DNA of 62,821 nucleotides from Fredinandcohnia aciditolerans (lineage in GTDB: Bacteria > Bacillota > Bacilli > Bacillales > Bacillaceae_L), in the NCBI GenBank assembly GCA_003640645.1, contig QGHH01000027.1, positions 1 through 62,821 on the forward strand. The letters run 5' to 3'. The position numbers and the translations under genes are program-made. Below, one piece after another: positions 7,938-16,843 of the stretch (within the stretch, counting starts at the first letter, position 1; each line of letters begins with the position of its first letter). The notes below the pieces were generated by a model, which saw only the letters and a program-made list of their open reading frames with translations, searched no databases and was not told where the DNA came from.

Positions 7938-9230
7938 TTATGGATATAGACGGTTTAATAAGCGTGGGAATGGGATTGTTTCGCGAACGTGCTCAACACC
8001 GCTAATCCATGCTACAGTACGTTCCAAGCCTAATCCGAAGCCTGAATGTGGTACTGAACCATATTTACGTAATTCAAGGTACCATTGGTACGCTTCACTT
8101 GTTAATCCATGTTTCTCAAGCTGTTGTTTCATAAGGTCATAATCGTGAATTCTCTCTGAACCACCAATGATTTCACCATAGCCTTCTGGAGCAATTAAGT
8201 CCGCACATAACACCACATCATCACGATCAGGTGCCGGCTGCATGTAAAAAGGTTTAATTCCCTTTGGATAATTTGTAATAAACACAGGTTTTTCATAGCT
8301 TTCAGCAATTGCAGTTTCATGTGGAGCACCAAAGTCATCGCCCCACTGAATGTCATTAAAGCCCTTTTCATGTAAAAACTCAATAGCCTCATCATAAGAG
8401 ATACGTGGGAATGGTGCTTGTATTTTTTCAAGCTTCGATACATCACGACCTAAAGTTTTTAACTCTAATTGACAGTTCTTCAAGACAGACTGAACAATAT
8501 GAGCAACATATTCTTCTTGTACTTTTAAGCTATCTTCATGTTCATAGAAGGCCATTTCTGGCTCAATCATCCAAAATTCGATTAAATGGCGTCTTGTCTT
8601 CGATTTTTCCGCACGGAATGTTGGGCCGAAGGAAAATACTTTTCCTAAAGCCATCGCTGCAGCTTCCATATATAGTTGTCCACTTTGTGATAAATAGGCA
8701 TCTTCATCAAAGTATTTTGTTTGGAAGAGTTCAGTTGTGCCTTCAGGTGCACTTCCAGTTAGTATCGGTGGGTCAACTTTTGTGAATCCATTGTTATTGA
8801 AAAATTCGTAAGTTGCACGAATAATTTCATTTCGGATTTTCATAACAGCATGCTGTCTCTTTGATCGAAGCCACAAGTGACGATTATCCATTAAGAATTC
8901 TGTTCCATGTTCTTTTGGCGTAATTGGGTAATCGACTGCTTCATGTATAACTTGAATATTTGTAACCGTTAGTTCATAACCAAAAGGTGATCTTTCATCT
9001 TCCCTAACAACACCGGTTACATATAAAGATGTTTCTTGTGTGATTGATTTCGCCGTTTTAAAAACGTCCTCATCCACTTCCGCCTTTACAACGACACCTT
9101 GTATGAAGCCTGTCCCATCACGAAGTTGTAAAAAGGCAATCTTTCCACTTGATCGTTTATTCGCTAACCAAGCACCGATTGTAACCTCTTCTCCAACAAA
9201 TTTATTAACTTCTGAAATAGTTGTTTTCAC
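7938..9230 (-). CDS. asnS: Asparaginyl-tRNA synthetase
   Basis: A 430-residue class IIb aminoacyl-tRNA synthetase that charges tRNA-Asn. The N-terminal OB-fold anticodon domain (about 1-110; [21 protein letters not shown]) precedes the catalytic domain with motif 2 ([19 protein letters not shown]) and motif 3 ([15 protein letters not shown]). Starting at the GTG at 9228-9230 gives exactly the length of the B. subtilis enzyme, and GGAGGGACAATT precedes it; the frame continues upstream to 9251 without a ribosome site. No T-box leader is visible upstream. Confidence 0.97.
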   Translation of the reverse strand: MKTTISEVNKFVGEEVTIGAWLANKRSSGKIAFLQLRDGTGFIQGVVVKAEVDEDVFKTAKSITQETSLYVTGVVREDERSPFGYELTVTNIQVIHEAVDYPITPKEHGTEFLMDNRHLWLRSKRQHAVMKIRNEIIRATYEFFNNNGFTKVDPPILTGSAPEGTTELFQTKYFDEDAYLSQSGQLYMEAAAMALGKVFSFGPTFRAEKSKTRRHLIEFWMIEPEMAFYEHEDSLKVQEEYVAHIVQSVLKNCQLELKTLGRDVSKLEKIQAPFPRISYDEAIEFLHEKGFNDIQWGDDFGAPHETAIAESYEKPVFITNYPKGIKPFYMQPAPDRDDVVLCADLIAPEGYGEIIGGSERIHDYDLMKQQLEKHGLTSEAYQWYLELRKYGSVPHSGFGLGLERTVAWISGVEHVRETIPFPRLLNRLYP

Positions 9231-9302
9231 AATTGTCCCTCCAAAAATCAATCAAATGCGCATTGGCGTTATTATCGCCACTTATGTATAAATTCCTACT
9301 TT

Positions 9303-9331
9303 ATTATACATATCTTGTCATAATGAAGCAA
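9303..9331 (-). promoter_or_regulatory. Candidate SigA promoter of asnS
   Basis: On the minus strand TTGCTT and TATAAT are 17 bases apart, about 75 bases upstream of the asnS GTG. The transcript would pass a small hairpin (GGCGATAATAACGCC) that overlaps what looks like a decayed end of the dispersed repeat described elsewhere. Confidence 0.5.
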
Positions 9332-9339
9332 GAAATACC

Positions 9340-9387
9340 ATGGGGATGGTTCATGAGTGAATAAACTTCCAATTGAACCATCCCCAT
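9340..9387 (-). terminator. Long hairpin after aspB
   Basis: ATGGGGATGGTTCA (9340-9353) pairs perfectly with TGAACCATCCCCAT (9374-9387), a 14-base stem just beyond the aspB stop. The T run after it on the minus strand is poor (GGTATTTCTT), so termination may be partial. Confidence 0.6.
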
Positions 9388-9396
9388 ATAAATTTT

Positions 9397-10581
9397 TTAT
9401 TTCATCTTTTCCTCAACAAATTTACGAATACGATCAATCGCATTTTCAAGCTGTTCTAATGATGTAGCATAAGATAGACGAATGTTGTTTGGTGCACCAA
9501 ATCCAGACCCAGGTACAACAGCAACAAGTGCTTCTTCTAATAGTGCTTTAGCAAAATCATCTACATTATCATATCCTGACAGTTCCGCACATTTTTTTGC
9601 ATTCGGAAATAGATAGAAAGCCCCTTGTGGCTTTTTGCATGAAATTCCAGGAATACTTACTAACTTTTCATAAATAACATCTAATCTTTCTTCAAAAGCC
9701 TGTCTCATTGTTTCTACCGGTTCTTGTGAACCTTCATAAGCAGCAATCGATGCATATTGTGCAATCGAAGTTGGATTAGATACACTATGACTTGAAAGGT
9801 CTGTCATGCTTTTAATGATATCAACTGGGCCAGCTGCATATCCAATTCTCCAACCTGTCATTGAATGTGATTTCGAAAGTCCATTGATAAGAATAGTTTG
9901 TGCTTTCACTTCTTCGCTTACCTGAGCTATTGAATAGTGAGTAGCACCAAAATACACGAGTTTTTCATAAATTTCATCGGACACAATTAAGATATTATGC
10001 TTCACACATAATTCACCAATTGCTTTTAATTCCTCTTTTGAATAAAGCATACCAGTTGGGTTGCTTGGTGAATTTAATACTAAAGCAACTGTTTTATTTG
10101 TAATGGCTGCTTCCAGTTGTTCTACTGTGACTTTAAAATTATTCTCTTCTTTTCCTTCAACATACACTGGTACACCATCTGCGAGCTTCACCTGCTCGGG
10201 ATAGCTAACCCAGTAAGGAGTAGGAATAATAACTTCGTCGTCTTTATTTAGAAGTACTTGGAATAAAGCATATAATACAAACTTTGCACCAGTTCCAACA
10301 ATCACTTCATTTGGCTTATATTCTAATTGTTGATCTTTTAGAAGTTTTTTACAAATTGCTTGTTTTAACGAAGGTAATCCAGCAGAAGGCGTATATTTTG
10401 TATGCCCCTCTTTCATTGCTTTTATTGCAGCCTCGATTATGTGTTCAGGTGTATTAAAATCCGGTTCACCTGCTCCAAGTCCAATTACATCATGTCCCGC
10501 TGCCTTCAATTCTTTTGCTTTTGCAGTAATAGCAAGTGTAGATGAAGGTGTTAATGCTGCTACTCTGTTTGCTAATTTCAT
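9397..10581 (-). CDS. aspB: Aspartate aminotransferase (class I PLP enzyme)
   Basis: A 394-residue fold-type I aminotransferase, probably interconverting aspartate and oxaloacetate with glutamate/2-oxoglutarate. The pyridoxal-phosphate lysine is Lys237 in LINGLSKSHSMTGWRIGY; the conserved NSPSNPTG (170-177) and SDEIYEKLVY (201-210) motifs are intact. The length matches the Bacillus AspB subgroup (1-gamma). The ATG is preceded by GGGGGGAAAACC. It lies 17 bases downstream of ypmB, the ypmA-ypmB-aspB order of B. subtilis. Confidence 0.95.
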   Translation of the reverse strand: MKLANRVAALTPSSTLAITAKAKELKAAGHDVIGLGAGEPDFNTPEHIIEAAIKAMKEGHTKYTPSAGLPSLKQAICKKLLKDQQLEYKPNEVIVGTGAKFVLYALFQVLLNKDDEVIIPTPYWVSYPEQVKLADGVPVYVEGKEENNFKVTVEQLEAAITNKTVALVLNSPSNPTGMLYSKEELKAIGELCVKHNILIVSDEIYEKLVYFGATHYSIAQVSEEVKAQTILINGLSKSHSMTGWRIGYAAGPVDIIKSMTDLSSHSVSNPTSIAQYASIAAYEGSQEPVETMRQAFEERLDVIYEKLVSIPGISCKKPQGAFYLFPNAKKCAELSGYDNVDDFAKALLEEALVAVVPGSGFGAPNNIRLSYATSLEQLENAIDRIRKFVEEKMK

Positions 10582-10598
10582 GGTTTTCCCCCCACGTA

Positions 10599-11072
10599 TT
10601 ATGGTTTGATTGAATTGCGATATTTGCCAGTTTCAAAATACAATTTATGGTAGGTTAATCGATTATCACTACCTATATAAATAATTTCCCAAATCGGAAT
10701 ATTATCTTCAATCCCTAGTTTGACGGAACGAATTTCTTGAGGATCCCGTTCCCTTTTTAGTATAGTAATTGCTTCTTTTTCTGTGATTCCATCACGTTCA
10801 AATCGCGTTACTATTTTACCTTTTTTTTCTGGAATCCAAGCAATCAATTTTTCACCCTCATCATTTTTACCGATGACGACTTGATACTCTTTCGTTCCAA
10901 AATATGTATAACTATCATCAACTGTCTCAATTGCTGTCTTCTCGAGCGCAATTTCATTTCCCTTCGATTGAGCATTATTATATGGCTTTAATGCCGATTG
11001 ATAAATGCTGATTCCTGTCCAAATTATAATAATAAGGAGGAGGACGAGTATCCATATGATCCATTTTTTCAT
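10599..11072 (-). CDS. ypmB: YpmB-like membrane-anchored protein
   Basis: A 157-residue protein with one N-terminal membrane segment (about 4-24, MKKWIIWILVLLLIIIIW) and an extracytoplasmic part made of two PepSY-like halves (sequences such as GEKLIAWIPEKKGKIVTRF and ITEKEAITILKRE). It corresponds to YpmB, next to aspB in Bacillus. Function is unknown; PepSY-type modules in other proteins inhibit peptidases. The ATG at 11070-11072 is taken over an upstream in-frame TTG at 11081; the ribosome site is weak in both cases. Confidence 0.85.
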   Translation of the reverse strand: MKKWIIWILVLLLIIIIWTGISIYQSALKPYNNAQSKGNEIALEKTAIETVDDSYTYFGTKEYQVVIGKNDEGEKLIAWIPEKKGKIVTRFERDGITEKEAITILKRERDPQEIRSVKLGIEDNIPIWEIIYIGSDNRLTYHKLYFETGKYRNSIKP

Positions 11073-11086
11073 TTTAATCAACTTCT

Positions 11087-11257
11087 TTACGTTCGATAAA
11101 TTGTAAAAACTGCTTTATTTTGATCATCTTTATCGAGTGCCAATCCAAACATAAGATCTTCATGTTTTAAACTTCGATTTAACAAATCAACAATTTTATA
11201 TAAATCAGGAGTATTTTGAATCTTAACAGTCGATAGAATTTCTATCTTACTTTCCAA
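11087..11257 (-). CDS. ypmA: YpmA family small protein
   Basis: A 56-residue protein found by reading the minus strand upstream of ypmB. It begins with TTG (11255-11257) after GGGAG and reads MESKIEILSTVKIQ, continues with LYKIVDLLNRSLK and ends VFTIYRT. Length and ending match YpmA of B. subtilis, which precedes ypmB in the same way. It has no membrane segment; the function is unknown. The stop is 14 bases upstream of ypmB, so the two are probably co-translated. Confidence 0.85.
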   Translation of the reverse strand: MESKIEILSTVKIQNTPDLYKIVDLLNRSLKHEDLMFGLALDKDDQNKAVFTIYRT

Positions 11258-11410
11258 GCAAGAGCTCTCCCTTCATTCATCACAAATTTTTCTACTCATA
11301 CGATATCTCTCTAACGGCAACAATAGAAGTACTACAACATTACAGTTGAAGTTGTCTACACTAAGTTGCCTTACATCATTATAACAGGTGTATAACCATT
11401 CACAATATAA

Positions 11411-11536
11411 TTTTTTCAGTTCGGGTTATATCCCAACTGAAAAAATAGCCTGCGGCGGATGCCACGATTTTTCAAAGGAAATTTTTCGAGCATGCTCGAA
11501 AAAAATCGGGCACAAATACGCCAAGACGTATTTGAA
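11411..11536 (+). repeat. Dispersed structured repeat R, copy 1
   Basis: A complete copy of an intergenic repeat with three hairpins. Hairpin 1 is TTTTTTCAGTT with AACTGAAAAAA (11411-11446). After GCCTGCGGCGGATGCCAC, hairpin 2 has an outer stem CGATTTTT/AAAAATCG and an inner stem TTTTCGAG-CATG-CTCGAAAA. Hairpin 3 is AAATACGCCAAGACGTATTT with one mismatch. It fills most of the 335-base gap between ypmA and the downstream gene. Sister copies are at 17779 and 60018. Confidence 0.85.
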
Positions 11537-11570
11537 TTAATAAAAAATCAACTCCTAATCCCATGCCTTT

Positions 11571-11592
11571 ACCTGTCTTTGACAGGTCTTTT
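11571..11592 (+). terminator. Plus-oriented terminator-like hairpin
   Basis: ACCTGTC-TTT-GACAGGT followed by CTTTTTT on the plus strand. It faces the opposite way to the gene ending at 11593, and no plus-strand gene is upstream. It may act weakly in both directions. Confidence 0.4.
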
Positions 11593-12447
11593 TTATTCTT
11601 GGTCACCCTTTGGTTTGTCACTTTTTAACGAAATGGGAAAAACTTCGTAATCGGTCTGTGAACATTTGATGGTGACACTGCCAAAATGTTTCGTATAGTA
11701 AATGTCGATCCAACTACTATTTAGTCTTTCTAACACATCTGAACTAGGAAGTGATCCTTTTTTATGAAAAATAATCGCAATTTGAGGATTTACATGATTC
11801 ACAAATTTTTCTCCTGAACCCTTTGCATGGCCAAATTCCGCAACCTTTAAAATATTTGTTATGGGCAGCTCTTTATTTGACAGCATTTGATGTTCTAATT
11901 CTGAATTAGCACTGGTCATAAAAAGAACCTGATGATTACCAAATCGAAATAATACATCCATACCGAGAGACTTCTCGCTAATCTGGTCTTCATGAATGAC
12001 TTCAGCAGCTAGTAAAGAGCTTAGTTTGTAGGTCTTTTGATTTTCCCACTTAACGATATTATTATTGGAGTACTCTTGCTTATTATGTGCTCCCTGGATG
12101 ATTTGTACATCTGAGAATTGTTGTATTAGCCAGTCTAAATTTGAAGTATATAATGTATCTTTTTTTGTAATAATAATGCCTTTTAACTTTTTCACTTCAT
12201 AGACTTCAAGGTACTCCTTAAGTTCCTCTTGGGTTCCGTTCCCACCAGTATTCACTAGGAAAAACTCTCCATTTGGTATATGAATCAAACTTGCTTCACC
12301 ATTTGATAGGTCTAAAAATGTAATCGCAATCTCATCTTCGGATAATTTAACATTTATTTTCTCTATATTAGTCCGCACATTTTCGCTTGTCCAGCCTGAA
12401 GTAAATAATGTTAAAAAAATGAATAAGATCAGATTAAAATATTTCAC
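11593..12447 (-). CDS. Degenerate ComEC/MBL-fold-like exported protein
   Basis: A 284-residue protein with an N-terminal signal or anchor segment (about 3-18). The rest follows the plan of the ComEC-type metallo-beta-lactamase fold: FLDLSNGEASLIHIPNGE corresponds to the usual FxDVGQGDxxLI..PNG, LVNTGG to LIDTGG, and ILKVAEFGHAKGS to LKVGHHGSxxS. However, the metal site is gone: ITKKDTLYTSNLDWL stands where LTHPDADHIGGL is expected, so the HxHxDH ligands are absent. It is therefore probably not a hydrolase of the usual kind. The GTG start follows GGAGGCTGATTT. B. subtilis has no gene here between ypmA and dinG. Family assignment is inference from motif spacing. Confidence 0.6.
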   Translation of the reverse strand: MKYFNLILFIFLTLFTSGWTSENVRTNIEKINVKLSEDEIAITFLDLSNGEASLIHIPNGEFFLVNTGGNGTQEELKEYLEVYEVKKLKGIIITKKDTLYTSNLDWLIQQFSDVQIIQGAHNKQEYSNNNIVKWENQKTYKLSSLLAAEVIHEDQISEKSLGMDVLFRFGNHQVLFMTSANSELEHQMLSNKELPITNILKVAEFGHAKGSGEKFVNHVNPQIAIIFHKKGSLPSSDVLERLNSSWIDIYYTKHFGSVTIKCSQTDYEVFPISLKSDKPKGDQE

Positions 12448-12472
12448 AAATCAGCCTCCAAAGAATTAATAT

Positions 12473-15241
12473 CTATAGCCATTTTTCAACATCTTCCATA
12501 AGCTCATGGAGAGGTTTTTGAATCAATTTCATTTGTGGAATTGATGATACGAACTTTTTTCCATACCATGCTGTTATAATGCGACGATCTAAAACAAAGA
12601 TTACCCCTTTATCTTTTTCTGATCGAATTAACCTTCCAATGCCTTGTTTAAATCGAAGGATAGCTTCAGGTAAAGATAGTTCTTTAAAGGAATCTCCACC
12701 CTTTCCTTCAATTTCCTTTATGCGAACAGCGAAAATAGGATCGTTTGGAGGAGTAAACGGCAGCCTGACGATAACAAGTGCAGTTAAATCTTCACCTGGG
12801 ATATCTACCCCCTCCCAAAAACTGCTCGTACCCAAAAGAATTGCCTTATCAAACGCCTGAAAATTCTTTGTTAATTTTGCCCGACTACCGCCACTTATAC
12901 TCTGAGCAATTAGCACAAATTCTTCAAGTTGCTGCATTCTTTTTAAATTCATATATGTTTTTTGGAGCATATCATGAGAAGTGAAAAGAACAAGCATACG
13001 TCCATTCGTTTTTTTTGCAATTTCAGCTATATGAACTGAAATCGAATCAACAAATTCATCCTGTGATACAGAATTGATTAGTGGAACAGTTGATGGAACC
13101 ATCATTGCTGCTTGACGTTCGTAATCAAATGGTGATGGTATTGTCAATTTAATGGGTTGAAAATCTGTCAAGCCAAGCTTCTTAATAATATAGGAAAATG
13201 AATCATCCAAAGTTAATGTTGCAGAAGTCATAATCACACTTTTCTTAAAAGTAAAAAAGTGGTCAGCAAGATATTCAGAAACATCTGTGGGCTCCACAAA
13301 TATGGTTGCCGAATTTACAGGCCCCTTTGGATCGATTTCAATCCAAACCATTTGATATTCCAACATGTCATAAAAACTCTCGATAATAGCACATTTTTCA
13401 AATAACAAATTGAAACATAATAGATAATCATTAAATAAACCTAATTGCAAAGGTGTTAGCATTGACTTATTTTGGATAATTAGTTTGTTTTGGTTTTGAA
13501 TCATTGTAGAAAGCTCTTTCTTTGAAATACTCAGCTTTGTCAATTGCTCCATCGCTTCTTGCCAATACTCACCTGATTCATTATTTCGATCTACTACATA
13601 TTGAATCCGATTCGTTTGGTTTTCATTCGATTGTATTGATATTGCATGACTACGTATCATCCGGAAAAATTCATTAACTGATGCTCTCATGTCCTTTAAG
13701 AGTTGGTTCACTCGTTCAAATGAGTCTGAATTGAATCCAATCCGTTCCACTATTTTTGATGATTTCTTAAGTAAATCGTTTGTTTCGAGTAGACCAATCC
13801 TCGTCAGAACAGAGTGAATCATTAGGTAATGAATATGAACTCCTACCTGCCGCTTTGCAAGGGCTTCAAAATGATGTGCTTCATCCATAATTAAATAGTC
13901 GTAAGAAGGAAGAATTTCATAGCCATGGCTCAGATCCTGTAATAACAAAGCATGATTTGTAATCAATATATCCGCTTTTTCAGCAGCTTCCCTTGCTTTT
14001 TTATAGAAACTTCTTGACTCCCAGATTGTATCTTCAAATCCGTGATTTTCATTTGTGCTTTTCACACGATCCCATAAAAGCTTGCCACCTGAAGGCAAAT
14101 TAATTTCGTCAATGTCTCCTGTTTCCGTCTCAGTTAACCATACTAATATTTGAGCCTTAGCTAAGACCTCATCATAGTTTTCACTGTCCTCATAAAGTAT
14201 TTGTTCAAACCTTCTTAAGGAGAGATAGTTCCCTCTTCCTTTTAATAGTGCAACTTCGAAATCAAACGAAAGGATTTCACGCAATTTCGCGATATCCCTC
14301 TCTAATAATTGTTGCTGAAGTTGAAGGGTATTTGTACTAATCATACAACGTCCCTTCTTTTTTGAGATATAGACTGCTGGAAGCAAGTATGCTAATGATT
14401 TCCCTATACCTGTACCTGCTTCGATAATTGCATGTTGGTTTGTTTCAAGTGCATGGTGAATTGTTTGCACCATTTCTAACTGTCCCTGTCGAAATGGAAA
14501 ATCGTGAATCACTGAATGAAAAACCTCAGTATAGGTATTACTTTTTGGGTTTGGTTTACCCTTTTGTTTTTTCTTTTTACGCAGAGCAAGTCCACGATAG
14601 ATGTCAAATTTCGATTCACGCTTTGCATGTTTGGATCTATCATCTATAATCTCTCGCAAGATTTCACGGATATCGCTTTTAAAATAATTTGAAAGGGTAT
14701 AAAGCTTTTGAATTGTTACCAACGGCAGCTGCTCAATTTTATGTACTATTTTTAAGAGTATTTCTGCTGTTACTTCAGCATCACTATCAGCTTGATGCGG
14801 ATTTTCATGTGTTAATGAAAGAGATTCAGCAAGCTGTCCAAGTTTATAGCTATCTGCCAATGGAAGCATTACTCTTGAAAGTTCAACCGTATCAATAGTA
14901 AGACAATGAAAATTCGTAAAACCGCACTGGGCTAATTCCTCCTGTAAAAAAGAATAGTCAAAAGGAACATTATGAGCAACAAAATAGGAATCCTTAAACA
15001 TCGAAATAATTTCGGGTGCCACAATTGAAAAATCAGGGGCATTCGCAACAACTTCATTTGAAATACCAGTAAATTGCTCGATAAAAACAGGGATGTCTTG
15101 TTTCGGGTTTACAAAAGTTGCAAATCTTTCAATAATCTCTCCATCTTCAATGACAACAGCTGCAAACTGTATAATCTTATCACCCTTCTTTGGAGAATTC
15201 CCCGTAGTTTCCAAGTCTACAACGACAAAGCGTTTTTTCAT
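12473..15241 (-). CDS. dinG: DinG-type helicase-exonuclease fusion
   Basis: A 922-residue fusion of an N-terminal DnaQ-like DEDDh 3'-5' exonuclease (about 1-180; VVDLETTGNSPKKGD with the first Asp-Glu pair, and HQADSDAEVTAEIL) to an XPD/DinG-like superfamily 2 helicase. Walker A is EAGTGIGKS, the DEAH box is IMDEAHHFEAL, and motif VI is QGIGRLIRSEKDKG. The four iron-sulfur cysteines of E. coli DinG are missing: the segment reads GRGNYLSLRRF with Ser in place of Cys, as in other Firmicute DinG proteins, for which nuclease rather than helicase activity has been reported in S. aureus. AGGAGGTGGGACTAA precedes the ATG. Confidence 0.93.
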   Translation of the reverse strand: MKKRFVVVDLETTGNSPKKGDKIIQFAAVVIEDGEIIERFATFVNPKQDIPVFIEQFTGISNEVVANAPDFSIVAPEIISMFKDSYFVAHNVPFDYSFLQEELAQCGFTNFHCLTIDTVELSRVMLPLADSYKLGQLAESLSLTHENPHQADSDAEVTAEILLKIVHKIEQLPLVTIQKLYTLSNYFKSDIREILREIIDDRSKHAKRESKFDIYRGLALRKKKKQKGKPNPKSNTYTEVFHSVIHDFPFRQGQLEMVQTIHHALETNQHAIIEAGTGIGKSLAYLLPAVYISKKKGRCMISTNTLQLQQQLLERDIAKLREILSFDFEVALLKGRGNYLSLRRFEQILYEDSENYDEVLAKAQILVWLTETETGDIDEINLPSGGKLLWDRVKSTNENHGFEDTIWESRSFYKKAREAAEKADILITNHALLLQDLSHGYEILPSYDYLIMDEAHHFEALAKRQVGVHIHYLMIHSVLTRIGLLETNDLLKKSSKIVERIGFNSDSFERVNQLLKDMRASVNEFFRMIRSHAISIQSNENQTNRIQYVVDRNNESGEYWQEAMEQLTKLSISKKELSTMIQNQNKLIIQNKSMLTPLQLGLFNDYLLCFNLLFEKCAIIESFYDMLEYQMVWIEIDPKGPVNSATIFVEPTDVSEYLADHFFTFKKSVIMTSATLTLDDSFSYIIKKLGLTDFQPIKLTIPSPFDYERQAAMMVPSTVPLINSVSQDEFVDSISVHIAEIAKKTNGRMLVLFTSHDMLQKTYMNLKRMQQLEEFVLIAQSISGGSRAKLTKNFQAFDKAILLGTSSFWEGVDIPGEDLTALVIVRLPFTPPNDPIFAVRIKEIEGKGGDSFKELSLPEAILRFKQGIGRLIRSEKDKGVIFVLDRRIITAWYGKKFVSSIPQMKLIQKPLHELMEDVEKWL

Positions 15242-15262
15242 TTAGTCCCACCTCCTAACACA

Positions 15263-15285
15263 AACGCCCCCAATATGGGGGCGTT
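15263..15285. terminator. GC-rich hairpin between panD and dinG
   Basis: AACGCCCCC pairs with GGGGGCGTT around a five-base loop. The T runs on either side are short, so this is a weak terminator or pause site between panD and dinG. Confidence 0.5.
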
Positions 15286-15301
15286 GTACTTATAAAGTTT
15301 T

Positions 15302-15685
15302 TTACAATACAGTTGCAGCTGGTTCTTGAAAAAGTAATTCTTTAATTTGATTCTCTTCGTTCATGATTGCTACCCTAGGCTTATGTTCAGACAGTTTCTC
15401 TTCAGGTACAATTGCATACGAAATCACAATAATGACATCTCCCTCTTGTACAAGACGAGCAGCAGCTCCATTTAAACAAAAAACTCCGCTTCCTCTCTCA
15501 CCAGGGATAATATATGTTTCAAGTCGAGCCCCATTGTTATTATTTACAATTTGAACTTTTTCATTAGCAACCATTCCGACTGCATCTAATATATCTTCAT
15601 CAATAGTAATACTACCTACATAATTTAAGTTTGCTTCTGTGACACGTGCTCTGTGTATTTTTGCGTTCATCATTGTACGGAACAT
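15302..15685 (-). CDS. panD: Aspartate 1-decarboxylase (pyruvoyl enzyme)
   Basis: A 127-residue proenzyme that makes beta-alanine for pantothenate. It cleaves itself between Gly24 and Ser25 in NYVGSITID to form the pyruvoyl cofactor; this site and [15 protein letters not shown] are intact. The start at the ATG of [13 protein letters not shown] (15683-15685) gives the B. subtilis length and follows GGGGGAGCATC; the frame continues upstream to 15781 only because it reads into a repeat. It is separated from panC by a 268-base dispersed repeat, unlike the tight panBCD operon of B. subtilis. Confidence 0.96.
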   Translation of the reverse strand: MFRTMMNAKIHRARVTEANLNYVGSITIDEDILDAVGMVANEKVQIVNNNNGARLETYIIPGERGSGVFCLNGAAARLVQEGDVIIVISYAIVPEEKLSEHKPRVAIMNEENQIKELLFQEPAATVL

Positions 15686-15721
15686 GATGCTCCCCCTTGA
15701 ATCAAAAGATTTCAAAATGTG

Positions 15722-15989
15722 GTTCAAAAAGTCCGGTGAAAATGACACATCGGTATAGGATCTTCGACTAACTACCGACACGTCCTGTGTCGAACGTCGA
15801 AGTCACTACATCCTGTAGAAGCTCGTTGGTTTGTTTTTCCGTTCCTTGGAAAAGAAAACCACTTTTCCGGCGTGCGAAGCTGATTCAAGAAAGAAGTATT
15901 CCTTGTGCTCACGTATACACAACTTACGTTCCGCTACTCAAAACTTCACCGCCTCGAACTTCTTGGTCCTTTTCATCCTCCTTTTGAAC
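15722..15989 (+). repeat. Modular dispersed repeat M, long copy, between panC and panD
   Basis: A 268-base element bounded by GTTCAAAAAG and CTTTTGAAC. It shares blocks with an inverted copy at 53683-53884: GTCCGGTGAAAATGACAC at one end, TTGGTTTG and CTCACGTAT..TTACGTTCCG in the middle, and GGTCCTTTTCATCCTCC at the other end. It contains small hairpins GACAC-GTCC-TGTGTC and CTACA-TCC-TGTAG. It holds no open reading frame with a ribosome site. Confidence 0.8.
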
Positions 15990-15995
15990 TCGTTT

Positions 15996-16841
15996 TTATA
16001 CATCAAAAGTTATATTATCAATAAGTCTAGCTTTTGTAAACTTGACAGCGATCGCAATAATGATTTTTCCAGTTAGCTCCGAAAGCTCGTCAAGCTCTGG
16101 GTAACTGTATATTTCTACATAATCGATTTTACCAGATGTATGTTTTGTAAGATGGTTCATGATTAATTCTTCAACTACCCTTGGGTTGCGTTGGCCATTC
16201 TCGATAGCTGTTTTAGCAATTTGAAGACTTTCATATAATCTCGGAGCTTCTGCCCTCTCCTTGACAGTTAAATTTACATTACGCGAGCTTTTTGCTAGCC
16301 CATCCTCTTCTCGGACAATTTCCACTGGAACAAGCGTAATCGGGAAATTAAGATCCGTAATTAATCCATCCACCACAGCTACTTGTTGAGCATCCTTTAA
16401 CCCGAAATACGCTCGGTCTGGCTGTACAATATTAAATAATTTGATTAATACTGTTGCAACTCCGTCAAAATGTCCATTTCGTTTTCTACCACATAACACA
16501 TCTATTCTAGATTGAACATTTGCAGTCAGTGACATTTTGGTCGGGTACATGTCTTCTGTACTTGGGTGAAATAAAATATCAACACCATTGTTTTCTGCGA
16601 GTTTGCTATCACTTTCAAAATCACGCGGATAGGATTCAAAATCTTCATTTGGACCAAATTGAAGCGGGTTTACAAATATACTTACTGCTAATACATCATT
16701 TTCGCTTCTTGCCTTATTCATTAATGTTAAATGACCTTCATGAAGATACCCCATTGTTGGTACAAATCCAACCGTTTTTCCTTCCAGCTTTAAAGTCTTG
16801 ATATGTTGCTGCATTTCCTTGATCGATGTTACAATTTTCAT
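15996..16841 (-). CDS. panC: Pantothenate synthetase
   Basis: A 281-residue enzyme that joins pantoate and beta-alanine using ATP, the last step of pantothenate synthesis. The HIGH-type motif is in PTMGYLHEGHLTLM (about 26-39); SIFVNPLQFGPNEDF, RKRNGHFDGVATVL and FGLKDAQQVAVV are the conserved active-site blocks, and AKSSRN contains the KMSKS-like loop. The second in-frame ATG (16839-16841) aligns with the B. subtilis start and lies nine bases from GGGGG; the ATG two codons earlier is too close. It follows panB with a one-base gap, so the two are coupled. Confidence 0.95.
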   Translation of the reverse strand: MKIVTSIKEMQQHIKTLKLEGKTVGFVPTMGYLHEGHLTLMNKARSENDVLAVSIFVNPLQFGPNEDFESYPRDFESDSKLAENNGVDILFHPSTEDMYPTKMSLTANVQSRIDVLCGRKRNGHFDGVATVLIKLFNIVQPDRAYFGLKDAQQVAVVDGLITDLNFPITLVPVEIVREEDGLAKSSRNVNLTVKERAEAPRLYESLQIAKTAIENGQRNPRVVEELIMNHLTKHTSGKIDYVEIYSYPELDELSELTGKIIIAIAVKFTKARLIDNITFDV

Positions 16842-16843
16842 GT

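Noticed and set aside
9040-9291. Plus-strand reading frame opposite the start of asnS
   Set aside because: It is antisense to a well-supported gene, has no ribosome site and no familiar motif.
9231-9396. T-box leader for asnS
   Set aside because: No T-box sequence (UGGNACCGCGN-like) or specifier stem is visible; only a short leader with a promoter.
11571-11592. End of an unknown plus-strand gene
   Set aside because: The hairpin has a T run on the plus strand but no upstream plus-strand frame with a ribosome site exists.
11459-11650. Plus-strand frame of 63 codons covering repeat R copy 1
   Set aside because: The frame consists of repeat and of the antisense end of the next gene, without ribosome site.
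15686-15781. Longer N-terminus for PanD (33 more residues)
   Set aside because: It reads into repeat M; the ATG at 15685 has a ribosome site and gives the exact family length.
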